The notes under the pieces were generated by a model that saw nothing but the letters and a program-made list of their open reading frames with translations, was not told where the DNA came from and did no database searches. Positions 20,034 to 31,119 of a DNA stretch of 64,000 nt are shown here, piece after piece. Origin of the DNA: Cadophora sp. MPI-SDFR-AT-0126 (lineage: Eukaryota; Ascomycota; Leotiomycetes; Helotiales; Ploettnerulaceae). How positions within the stretch are numbered: position 1 is the stretch's first letter; each line of letters begins with the position of its first letter. The stretch is taken from NCBI GenBank assembly GCA_020747065.1, contig JAGMVK010000012.1, positions 1,952,318 to 2,016,317 of the forward strand, given 5' to 3'. The position numbers and the translations under genes were made by a program.

Positions 20034-20087
20034 AGGGGGGTGGCCCCACTCTTACAGAGACGGCCCCCCGTCTCTGTATCACTCCTC
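20034..20087 (-). repeat. Right terminal inverted repeat of MULE
   Basis: Inverse match to 17134-17187; followed by GTACGGAG at 20088-20095. Confidence 0.8.
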
Positions 20088-20134
20088 GTACGGAGGGGAG
20101 ACCATTCTAAGGTTTTCGTCATTAGTGTGCTGGA

Positions 20135-23100
20135 TTGCCTATCTACTCGTACTCGTGCAACCAGTTCAAAGGCTGGACGGGATCGAAGATGAATGCATGG
20201 TCCAGCTTTATAGCAGCCCCACCCAGCCGGCGCGGCCGTCCTCCCATGAACCTCACCGATGAACAGAGAACCGAACGCCGACGGACACAGTGGGCTGAGC
20301 GGTATCAACGTGTCAAGAAGCAGAAGGAGGAGGAGGAGGAGGAGGAGGAGGAGGCTACTCGCAGGGACTTAAATACAGACGTGCAACGCACCCTACGACA
20401 TAGTCCTTCGCATAGTAACACGCTTCTTGCTGCTCACCAACCCCTCAACTCCGGCTTGCAAGTATCTGGAACCGTACACGGGTTAGCGCTGCGCCAGAAG
20501 TCAGACGATAGTGAGGTCAGATGGGTAAAGTCTCTGACTCCTGAGAACTATGCGGCCACAGCTAGTCTTGTAAATGTTCGAGGCCAGTGCCTGAACGCCT
20601 CACTCGTTGTTGCTCCGAGAAGAGAGCAATCACTGGCACCGTCTACCGCATTCAATCACAGTGGTGGTGGAGCGAGTTTGGGGGCTTGGAGCAGTCAGCG
20701 TACAGGCACATATACCGGTGGGCCTCTCCTGTAGTCTGTAGAGACCGCTATCAGTTAAACACAGCCAGTCATTGGTCAAGACGATGCCTACCCGAGGCGA
20801 GAAGTGCGGCTTCCACCGACGGCAGAACTTGATCCACTCTTTCGATGGTTAAACGACTTCACGTCATATGACAACGACGACCCAAGGAGCCTCTAACCGA
20901 GCCATAACAGTGCTACGTTGCCCTCTTTACCGGATGAGAGCGTACGACGGGCAGAGTCCACGGAAGCTGCCTCGGTACTCAGATCTCAGGAACGTTAATC
21001 GTCTGCTGCTACACTGAGCGTGGAAGAAGACGAGCTGGACACCTTGGATTAAATAGTGGATCCAGAAACTATCGAGCTACGACGATCAGCTACAGATTTT
21101 CTGCTGTCTCAGATGGAGCGACCGACTTACGTAGAAGAACAGGGAGAGGCCATAGCAGATAGTGACTCTCGCCTGTCATTGTCGCTTGCCTAGGTAGCTG
21201 AGCACATACAAGGAGCCAATATTCCAGACGTCTTGGCTCAACCGGCTCTGTTAGATCGGCCGTGCGGATAAGACACGGATTGGGAAAGACTGCTTATAGG
21301 CGGGAAGCAAGTGCCGATACTTGAGATGGCGCAGTCTTATAAACAAGCATCGCTTACCTAGGCGATCTGGGATGTGGACAGTATCTTAACCCGGTTGACC
21401 TATCTCTTAGCCTATAACAGGATCCGATTTTCTTTCTATCCAAAAATAATATGGAATATGAAAAGTGACCTCTATGTGTTAATCCAGGGCAGTGTGCTTC
21501 ACAAAACCCCACATCTTCGCCTCGGCTCTCCTCTTAACGGAGACGCGTATAGCGTATTTGTCTTCTTTCCACGCCTTAACGAAGAATGCCCCAGACGCAC
21601 CACTTACTTGTGTACAGAGGAGCACAAGATCTGGATCGATGAGATCTTCTTCCCCTCTATTTATGAATACTGCCCCCTTAACGTGACCCAGCATTTCCCC
21701 CGGAGATGGCAAGAGGCCGCTGACAAGATAAATGCTCGGAAGAAGGAGGACGTCTGGCAGAGAAAGACCTACGACCTCAATCTCCACTACACGCTGCCTC
21801 CCCAGTGCCTCGGTGATATCTGGCAATCCATTCAACGGCGAACGTCACTCGACGAATTTCGGCAGTTCAGGAATATTTTCCTAGTCCTTAGTGGCAAAGA
21901 TCTCAAGCTTCAGTTCAAATCACCAGCGCTATCCAGCTCTTATCAGCATTTCTCTCGCTCCATGAGAAGCAAGCTGAACTAGGAACAAATTAACCTTCAG
22001 CAGACCTGGGTCGATATAGCCCGTGAGGATACGCCCACAGAGGAGGGGACCATATGTCTTTGGAACTGCAGGGAGCTCGACAGGTAGCTGGAGGAATTGC
22101 GCCATAAGCCTGAAGCGCCGTTAAGTAGTCACCGAAAGTTCAATTGGCACTTAACCAACTAAGCTAGCTCCGCTAGCGTTAAATTAAGGTTGAGTCATCC
22201 CCTCCGCCGTAGTAGTATCATCTATGGACAGCGATATAACCTATACAAAGTTCTATTTATTACGTCAGAAAAAGGGGCAAGCGCACTATTTGTAAATCAA
22301 AGGATAGAAGGAATCGCTGTCCCTGACTACCTACTAGATGTATAGCTCACTATTGCTCGGATCACTTTTCAAAATCAAGTGGGAAAAGCAAGAAACAACC
22401 TTCGGAAAGTATTTGTAGCATCGAAAACACGGGTGTATCAGACTCTTCTCGGCGTACGAACGGCCTCATTTAGGGTCCGGGAAGAATATCGAATTACGTG
22501 GAATCTCCTTCTTCGTCTCGCCGGCTTAGCTGTCTCTAGTCCGCCAGTTTATCATGCGCTACTAATTCCATTCTGGAAAATCTCTTCCACTGAGGCCCTG
22601 GATTATGTGAGGTGGGACTGTAATCGGTGGTTAACTCCCATCGAACATCTTCATGCCTAGTCACTATAGAATGTCGACTAAGTATTATAGATCACTAGCT
22701 TGAGTAATGGTCTTTTTCGCTGTGTTCGAGCCAGTCTCGCATGCGCTTATCTCTCCTCTAACGAGCTCTGGAAGGAGGACTACGTAAGCAAGGATGGGAA
22801 GAGGCAGCGCGGGCTTGGTTTTCAGTCCAGTCTACAACGGGCACAAATGGTCTGGTTAGCAGCGTCCTCAGTGGACTGGCAGTTGCTGAACTTTCGTTCT
22901 GATATTCTAGCGTCGTCTTCGCGAAGAACGGGTATAACTCTAAGCTTGTTCATAGCCAGGAAATTGACTTGTATAACGCAGCTCTTCAGCGCCTGCTCAC
23001 CGAAGGGAAGAGATTGAAGCAGTATACACGTGATTAGATAGCCACCTAGGAGACACTTCAGAGAATGCGCTAAGAAATATATCGCTAATTTGTTATAAAG

Positions 23101-23494
23101 ATTCTGCGCGATGTTCGCAAAGATATTACTTACACGGAAATATGCCTTCCTAATGGAATATAAGGCTTAAGCGCTAATATTGTATCCGATTTTTTAGGTG
23201 AACAGATCTATGTTGTTACGCCTCGAACGTAAGCACATGAGAAGGAGGGTGTTGGAAAGTCAGTTGACAGATATCATAGGCCGTGGACCTGTAGTTAACG
23301 TAGTAAGGCGACTGAAACTCAACAAGGTAAAGATGAATTATCGAAGTCACGGTTCTTAGACCGATTACAGGGTCTATTTGACTGGGACGACGGTTGTTCT
23401 CGGAGCTACTGGGAGAAGTACGCCTATCGAGACTTAGCAAAGCAAGCCTACTATCAGATTACTACGCACCTTGGACCTGATATAGCTGTTCATT
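20135..23494 (+). pseudogene. Long ORF of unrecognised multi-copy fungal type, broken by about a dozen stops and one frameshift
   Basis: Pieces at 20135-20734, 21374-21982, 22379-22660 and 22700-23017 all share one frame; stops between them are mostly TAG/TAA. Near 22920 the convincing frame shifts by one (SKLVHSQEIDLYNAALQRLL...), continuing to FDWDDGCSRSYWEKYAYRDL and a TAA at about 23492. The N-terminus is basic with an RRGRPPMNLTDEQRTERRR segment followed by a run of nine Glu encoded by a GAG microsatellite. Total size is roughly 1100 codons. No catalytic motif is recognised; size, reading-frame conservation and RIP mildness suggest a transposon-associated or dispersed-repeat gene. It starts 40 bp beyond the MULE. 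Confidence 0.45.
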
Positions 23495-23603
23495 AACGGT
23501 CTATTCTAGGTTTGTACGCTGCTAGGTATATATAGATCTTCCCTAACTATAGTTTATCACGCATGTGGACGTACTCGCAGGGAAGTCAGAGGAGGGCAAG
23601 AAA

Positions 23604-23801
23604 ATGGCAAGCAAGCGAAGACGGAAATGGCTCTCAGGAATATATCTTCCTACTATGACTGGTAGTGGAATGGAAAGGGCATGGACGCTAGAGGAAGCCC
23701 ATGCATGGAAAGACGCACCTTGGAAAGGGAGGAAGTGGATGTCTGGGAAGCCTGGTGGACTAGATGTTGTCCTCGATAATGAGCTGGAGGATGAGAAGTA
23801 G
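23604..23801 (+). CDS. Short hypothetical ORF, 66 aa
   Basis: ATG-initiated plus-strand frame, basic at the start (MASKRRRKWLSGIYLP), Trp-rich in the middle and acidic at the end. No family is recognised. An overlapping minus-strand frame of similar length is Ser/Pro-rich and equally unproven. It may be the remains of a larger gene. Confidence 0.2.
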   Translation: MASKRRRKWLSGIYLPTMTGSGMERAWTLEEAHAWKDAPWKGRKWMSGKPGGLDVVLDNELEDEK

Positions 23802-23930
23802 AACATGTACTAAGCTTAGAAGATTTGAATATTTGGTATATAAATATAATGTGTCCAAGATTTACCTGCGTCGAGGCACGAGTGCAATGATAAACTGAAT
23901 CACGGAGGTGTCTGGGTGAGTTGAGATTTA

Positions 23931-24857
23931 CTATGTTTGTACTATTTCCAGACCAACTAATGATCTTGTGACCTCTGATATCAAATCAGAAGTCGATGCA
24001 GACCCTCTTTTGGATAGCTTTTGTCTCTCATGTTCCACAAAAGCATCTTTAGAGATGGTGTAAGCGCCTATGTAAGGATAATTGCCGTCTTCGTTGATGA
24101 TATTATGTTTCACAGCTAAACCCCTAAATTCATCTAGTGACATGTTCGCAAGTTTGGCTTCTTCTGAAGCCCAATACTGGACGAGCTAATGAGAATCGAT
24201 GGCATAATGAACAAAATTTTCTCCGTCACCTTCGAACTTGTATCGAGAATAAGTTGTACTAGCTAGCAAGGTCGTAGTCCGAGTTACTTTCGCGCCGAGC
24301 CGCTGTAAAGCATTTAGACTGAATGCTATGACTCGGTTTGCAGATTTGTGATATCCTGCCTTCTTTTGGAGGGTTATGATCTGAGATAGTCTTTCGTGAA
24401 ACGAAATATACGGGGAACCAGTACTCGTTCTTCTGCCGTTCATGTGGTCGAGGAAGTCTTTGTGTGTTGGATTGTCCTCCAGAGAAACGGTCGTCCAGTT
24501 TCTACAGAAGAAGCCAAGTCCAGGGTAATATGGGGAGTTGGAATCATCTTTGTGGATCCGAAGTAAGACGATGTCATCAGCTGGTTTTGTGGGAGGAGAC
24601 AAGTACGGAATTGGTAATGCAGAGAGTAGGAAACGAGAGTATTTCCCAATGGCTGATACGACAAGATCTCTGTCCCTTGTGACTTGCCATAGTCGTCCAC
24701 ATAGAAGATGCTCTTCTCGAGGTATGTCTTTTCGAGGTACGTCTTTTCTTTTCTGATACTCCTTAGAGACTACATCTCTCGGAAACGTAGTAGCGTCGTC
24801 ACCAGACCGGCCCTTCAGACATTCCAGACACTTTGATACAAAAATAACATTATCCAT
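23931..24857 (-). pseudogene. Hypothetical fungal protein (DUF7587-like?), one in-frame stop
   Basis: The minus-strand frame starts at ATG 24857 and continues 223 codons to a TAG at 24186-24188. The same frame then runs on without interruption through LVQYWASEEAKLANMSLDEF to a stop at 23931, giving about 308 codons in all. A CAG-to-TAG change would account for the break. Features include LLRIHKDDSNSPYYPGLGFF, a SPYISFHERLSQIITLQKK segment and a hydrophilic C-terminal helix. These recall fungal uncharacterised proteins in which a host-range or defence role has been guessed; family placement is weak. A short internal duplication encodes KRKDVPRKDIPRE. Confidence 0.4.
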
Positions 24858-25243
24858 CACTGCCCTGGCCTCCTTACTAAGCTTATTAAGGAGGTGCCGA
24901 CGTTCGTAGATTCAGGTGACACGTTTCTCTGAAATTGCGAGCTGACTCCTGTCTTCGGTCAAGGATCTATCCTCATTTTTGACGAATCTTCTAGGTCTAG
25001 GGATACACCTTACTTTTCGATCGTACTGCAAGCTGTAACAATCGCGCTCGTACTCTTAGTTATCTATGATCGGTTGTTAGGTTGCTAGTTCTGTCGGTAG
25101 AGTAGAATTCAAAGTAAAAAGATTCTAAGTAAGCATGCAGGCGGCTGTGTAAGTAATCATGTGATCAACAGGGGAATTAACGCGGTGTTACGTGACTGAC
25201 CAACTCTCGTTCGAACGCTAGGCCGGTTGACTAGCTTTGAAGA
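24858..25243. other. Intergenic, nothing recognised
   Basis: No supported gene, RNA or repeat. Base composition is balanced, before the AT-rich RIP block begins at about 25340. Confidence 0.4.
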
Positions 25244-27640
25244 TGTCTCACTCTACCTCCTCTTCCCCCGTCTCTACCGAGAAAGTCAGTAGAACAGCCG
25301 CTTACTCGACGATGACTTCCAGACGTGGATGGACCAGGTTCTTCTCCTAGCTATATACTGTTATTATAACAGCGCCTAAGTTCAACACTACCCCTCGAGC
25401 TATTAGTATAGAAAGTATAATTCAACTGCTCGTGGGGTTAAAGGCCGGTCCCGAAAAGTGGATACCCTATTGCGTGAGTAGTTTATTATGTATTTTATTC
25501 TACTAGACTAATTGCATACGGTTTAGGAGACGATTTAAGAGATTATTAAGTAGCCTAGTTTATAATAGTTCAAAGATATAACTATCCTTCTTTATACTAA
25601 GAACTTGAAGACGCTAATTAAAGGTTTTACCTAGAAAGGTATAATAACCTGTTTACGGAAGTATTAGGAGAAGGTAGTTAATAAGGCTTACTTATTTACC
25701 GACTTCTATTTCGATATTAGTAAGGAGACTTATCTATGTTAGACTTACCTTGCGACTGAAGATATTAGCGATTTACTATTTACAGAGATACTTCTTTAGA
25801 AGAAGTGTTGTTTAGATAGTTACTATAATTAGTATCGGAATAGTAAGAAGTACGATCTATACTAGTAGATACTATATCTAATAGCTATACTTAGAGACAC
25901 TGTATTTATAGGAGTTAAACTATATGTAAATTCGTAGCTTCGTGCCGGGGGTCTCTTATACAGCTAGTTTTATAGTAGTATAAAAGAGGTGTTTATAGCT
26001 AGGAACTAATATCTCTTCACGAATATTGCTATTGAAACACTCGCCTTAGACCCGTAGTTATAGAAGATATAGTAGTATATTAGGGCCGGCCTTAGTTATG
26101 ACTCGGTTACTCTTATAAAGGTATATTTATACGCTAAAGCTCAGTGTTACTACAGGATTCAAGGATTAATATAGAAATTATTTAAGGTCTAAGAAGAGTA
26201 TTGGGTCTCGGCTGATCTTTTCTATATTATAAATTATTGATTTAAAATACTTAATTTGCGCTAATAAAAAATTACTTCTGCAGGTAATAAGATACTATAC
26301 TTCACTTATTTAACTGCGATAGTGCTATCTTAGTACTAATAAAATATTAATAAGTTCTGTATCGAGTTTAAGATAGTATATAGCTTAAGTAGGCGTTAGT
26401 AGATTACATGAGAGTATATATAAATCATACTTATGTTTGTTCGATGCCTTCAGCTTTCTTATAGATATAAGTAATTATAAGAATCAGCTAGCTATTAGTA
26501 AGATATATGATATACTACTAACAGCGATACCCCTAATAGCCTTTATCGGATAAAAGGCCTCGGATTTAAGGTAACTATATCCTAGTATAGCTATCTATAG
26601 TTCTTAAAGAAGGTTAATTAGGAAACTATAACTTTTCGCGCTTTCTATAAGTAGTATATACTTTTTAATAACCTATTTATATAATAAGCTTATCACGTAT
26701 AGTATAGTTAGATCTGTGATATTTAGAACAACTTTATCTAAATTAATAAGATCTAGTAACTAATATAATAGTTTAATAAGATTCCTGTATATCTTAAGTA
26801 TCTTAAGGATATCCTACTATAAATATATTTATATGTATTCCGAAAAGATATCTTTTAGTAAATTAAACCTCTCTTTAAGAAAGAGTACGTTAAGGAAGCC
26901 CTTACTAGAGAGGTATTTTTATACTAGCTAAGTATGAACTATATTCTGTAGCTCTGGTATTGCCTAGTATATCTCGCGATAAGGAAACAACTTATTATAT
27001 AAAGTATTAATATGCTTTTTACCTAGTTCTAAGGGTAGAGAGAGAACTAGTTCTAGCGGAAATACTAGAATAAAAAGCTGTATCACTTGCTTTATTAATA
27101 CAGCTATGAGATAATCCAGCTCTTAGGAGAAAAGGGATACGCGCGGGAATAGAGGCAGAAGCTAAAGAACTTATTTATCCAGAGGAACTAGCTCCTACTA
27201 TACCTATAAGAAGACCGGTTTATAAAACAGTAAGCAGGAACGCAGTAGGTCTACTAGTAGTCTACTTACTATACTAGTGTATATATATACTACCGGAACT
27301 AGGAAGAGCGTGGTATCTTATAGTAATTATTTAGCTCGTCTTATATTAAGTATTACCTACTTAATAGGTAGAGACTGTCTCTAGATCCGGTATAATATAT
27401 GCCTTACGAAGTCGAGCCAGAGTATTATCTATCTGATCTGTTCGAAGTTGAGGTGTATAAGCGAGTTTTGCAACTGGCTGCTCGAACCTCTTCTCTCCTA
27501 GTCGATTGTCTTTTATTAGTTAGTAAAGTAATAAAATTACTATTCGCGCCGTTACAAGAGGCAATTGTTTATAAGGCCTCCTACTCGAGACTTGCTCTTA
27601 TAGGCAATTGTTCTGAAGGCATTTTATTTAAAACTTAACT
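25244..27640 (+). pseudogene. Heavily RIP-mutated long ORF of unrecognised multi-copy fungal type
   Basis: The first about 100 bases are unmutated. The most convincing frame then reads SRLLDDDFQTWMDQVLLLAI and can be followed through many TAA/TAG codons: QFYSSIKEVFIARN and TLALDPQLQK near 26000, VYLYAKAQCYYRIQG near 26120, AELAPTIPIRR-type and LLVVYLLYQC segments near 27220. It reaches an open piece at 27399-27638. The absence of obvious indels suggests a recent gene killed by point mutation only. I recall similar uncharacterised proteins of about 700-800 aa repeated in fungal genomes but cannot name the family; no polymerase or transposase motif is visible. Confidence 0.4.
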
Positions 27641-28005
27641 TTAAAAACAATTGTTTATAAAACCTTAGTAAATCAGTGCGGAGGGCTTATTTATTTAATA
27701 CAAAGAGCCTGTTTATTTTATATAAAAGGCGTTAATTAAAAACTTAATTTTATTTAAAGTTAATTGTTATTCGAATCCGTTTAGAAATTCGGTATAGAAA
27801 GTAGAGCTCGGTTAGCGTACACCGACGATTTTTATATATATTCTCTTAGGGAATCTCGGGAACTTAGGGATAGACACTAATTTACAACTCAATAAGTTGA
27901 AATAAACACAACTCAAACTTCAAACCCTAAAAATCTCCTCGTTGTAAAAGTGACTATATAACTTCACTAGAGTGATAAAATACCCTTGGATATTGAACCT
28001 GCTAT
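27641..28005. other. AT-rich boundary between RIP block and gene island
   Basis: No gene. Contains CAATTGTTT/AACAATTG words repeated at about 27562, 27604 and 27648 and ends abruptly at the TOK gene terminus. Nothing else recognised. Confidence 0.4.
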
Positions 28006-30186
28006 TTACAAGCTCCTCAATTCTCTTTCCATCATCTTAAGTAGCTGCACTAAGAGCCATTCCGGTTCCCCCTTATCTGCCATCAATGGACTGTGATTCC
28101 CAATCCAGTCCCAATTTTCCCTTAGTTCCTGTTCTCTGTCATTTCCCCTACCAGTCGGCAAAGCAGCTACCAATGACTCCACATCACCATCTTGTATTCC
28201 AGTCGGTACCCTATCCAACCCAAAACCTGATTCGCCTTCGTTGAGTAACTTGATATACCGAGCCCACTCATCGAATGTATATCTTGTAGGCGGATAGTTT
28301 TTGGCTTGTGTTACTACTATACGGATTTCTTTTAACAAAATGCACATAAGGCTCTTTCTTCTCTCCCGAGTGAGCGTTGCTTCCCTCACTCCGCTTTCTC
28401 CTACAGGAGATAAACTCTGTGTGATGATTGCGGAATGCTTGGAATTGAATTCTGGGAAAGTATCGGCGTGGTTGTTGGTGTTATCTCGGATTACGGCATC
28501 GGTTTCGTTCGTGTCGCTTTTGAACGCGGCTGCCTTGGTGACTCTATAGGCCGCGTGTTTGACGGGAGCTTTGCAACGTTGATTTGGTGCAAATATGGCC
28601 AAATTCCCCGCCCACAATAGAACATCATTAATCATCCTCGTACTAGTGTCTCCCATGTTCGAAATTAGAATTGTGACGGAGGGCACGGCGAGAAGTGACC
28701 AAAAGACGAACCACGCTTTTCCCGCAGGTGATATTGGGTAGAAATCGCCGAAGCCAATGGTGAGCAGTGACGTGAAGGTAAAATATAAAGAGTCGAAATA
28801 TGACCATGACTGCTCTTTTTCGGTGGCTTTGAAGATAGATGCACTGACGAACCACAGTACAAACCAGGCGAAGGCAGAGATCAGGAGACAAGTCCAGCGG
28901 CGTTTAGTGATAGCTTGACTTTGTATCTGGCGTGCAAGTTCGAATTCTTGCCTAGAATCATGAAGCCCTGCTCCGTAGTTATTATGGGAAAAGTCAAAGT
29001 GGACTGAATCTAACTTTCCTCCTTTCTGTCCTTTTCGTAGTTTTAGAGCTCGGTGTCGCAACTTCTCAGCCAGTACAGTGCCCATTTTTACTTTCCCTCG
29101 GTCAAGTACTAAACTTCGGATAGAGCAGATTACTAGACCCAAGATGATGATTCCGCCGGTTGCATATGGAAATAGGAGGCTTCGGGCGATATGCGTGCTT
29201 GGCGCTATGTCACCGATTCCTACTGTTAAGATGGTATAATCTGCCCAATACACTGCATCTAGGTAGCTCCAGTCTTCAATATGTGCATATATAGCAGCTC
29301 CTGAGAGAAGGTAGATCAAAAAGCCACTAGTCTGAATCATCAAACTCCGGCGATGAACGGTTGACTTGAATTCCTCGTCGTAGTGACCTCTGTAAAAACC
29401 AACAACCACTACTACCATCATGGTCGCAACAAAGAAGTAAAGAACAGCCGCGAACACTGCATAGTAATACGCTTGTGTTAAGGCATACTCCGATCGCGCA
29501 GCAAGTTTCAAGGGTGCTGCCACCGTTGCGGTCAGTGCAACTAGTGAAATAGATGAAATGTACCTATTTTGTTATTAGCATAACCAACTATCCTAACCTA
29601 TGTATAAACATACCACCCAACGATTACAATATATTGCGCGACGGAGAACCTTACTCTCCCAGCCATGCTTAAGAGCAGGAACACATTTGAGATGATTGCT
29701 ACAGCTAACTGTGTTGCATTAATCCCAATAAGCCTGTTATTGGAGTCAGCCAGCAAGAGAGGGGTTGAAATCGCTTCAAATCGTGAATAAAGGTTTAAGC
29801 CTTGCCATTTTGGATCATCAATATAATTCCCATTCTCTTTTGCCTCTTTTCCCAGTGTGTTGAATCTCCAAGGCACCGTGAGAGCGCATACACTGAAAGC
29901 TGATGCTATTGGTCCAAATGTTCCTGCGATTAAGGGGTAGGGAAACCACCAACGGCTGTGATAAGATTGTTAGTAGGGTAGTCAACAGCTTTATTGGATT
30001 GATTAAAGCGCAGATCAATAAATCAAGTGGGATAGTTGACTCGATGTTTACGGCTGCCTTGTGAACTTGAGACTTCTAGTTTACGAACCTCGGACCCTGT
30101 TGTGCTGCTTCAGTTTCTTCCTTTCGATTTTTATCTTGGCGCCCCGCAAGGTTTGCTGCCAACTTCCAGACAGCGAAGTTTCCCAT
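28006..30186 (-). CDS. TOK-type outward-rectifying two-pore potassium channel (about 665 aa)
   Basis: Three exons: 30089-30186, 29614-29955 and 28006-29563. The 50-bp second intron has GTATGT, branch GCTAATAAC and TAG; the 133-bp first intron has branch CTACTAAC but a weak GTTCGT donor, so that join is the least certain. The protein has two selectivity filters, TVGIGD (about residue 260) and TIGFGD (about 415), each between membrane helices, plus four earlier hydrophobic helices (ISNVFLLLSM and others). This 8-helix, 2-pore layout is unique to fungal TOK channels, which carry K+ outward across the plasma membrane and set membrane potential. The long hydrophilic C-terminus is usual. ATG chosen at 30186 because upstream frame lacks one. 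Confidence 0.85.
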
Positions 30187-31119
30187 GATTGTATTGTAGG
30201 AAGGATTTGAGAGAATACTTCGAGAATTGAAGATCTGGACACTGAAAAACCGTGGCTCTTTGCCGCCTTTTCTTCTCAGAGATGCCAATCGACAAGTTCC
30301 CTACCTTTCAGAAGCCCGTGTTCAGGCTAAGATTGCCCTTCGCGATTCTTTTCGAGGAGCAGGTGCGAATCTGGACGCACCCTGGCGTCCGTTCCAGATG
30401 CATGTGATAGTGATTCCTATCACTTAGTTGCGGTCATAAGGTGTGGAATGCAGGACAATAGGGTGCGGCATATTTTATAGCAATCTAACCAATATGGGTC
30501 AAGCGGATGCGTAGCACACAGTTAGCGGTGGCTGAATTATAACGCGAAGAGGTCAAGCGGCTATTTATTCGCGTTACAGTGTTATAGGAGGGGTTCAAGA
30601 TCAATCCGTCCATATGATTCACATGCTTTCATGCATCGCTCGGGGAAGCCGGATGTAACTGACAGCGGCTCGTTGTTAGTGGGCTGAGCGAATATAAACC
30701 GTGTGACTAACGAAATCTAATGTAAGGTCTGAATAGACTTGGCGAGAGCCCGTGTTTACCGCTTCCCGCGCCCCGCGAACTCGTAGAATATACAGGAATT
30801 GGAAAGCGCATGCAAACCTGCCGCACCTCCTTGCGACAAGACCCTTAGCTCCTGGACTTGGGTAGATGCAAGAAGAATCGAAATATGCAAGTAAATCTAC
30901 CTGCACAACATCCTGCTTCACTATTGGTCTTGAAATTAGCCTGCAGAGACCAGCAAATTTGATCAATTTCTGAGCGAACGGCGTTAGCCTTTAGCAAAAG
31001 AAGTCTCGCTCTGGCCTGACTAGATTAAAAGCGCATGAGCCCAAGTATTGCTGTTTCCCCCCTGAACTACTCTCCAAATTCCAGCACTCTGAACTATTTG
31101 AACGGTGAATTAAAGCAAC
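30187..31119. other. Intergenic region between divergent TOK and phospholipase genes
   Basis: Shared upstream region of two divergently transcribed genes. I see no conserved element or RNA; small ORFs here have no family resemblance. Confidence 0.4.

Larger units (their letters stand above)
17134..20087 (-). mobile_element. Mutator-like (MULE) DNA transposon, RIP-degraded
   Basis: The two ends are inverted copies of about 53 bases starting GAGGAGTGATACAGAGACGG and running through AGAGTGGGGC. They are flanked by the direct repeat GTACGGAG (17126-17133 and 20088-20095), fitting the 8-10 bp duplications made by MULEs. The interior encodes a minus-strand MULE transposase (listed separately) and contains a 298-bp hairpin-rich unit. 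Within each terminal repeat is a perfect palindrome, ACAGAGACGG, loop GGGG, CCGTCTCTGT. Confidence 0.8.
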
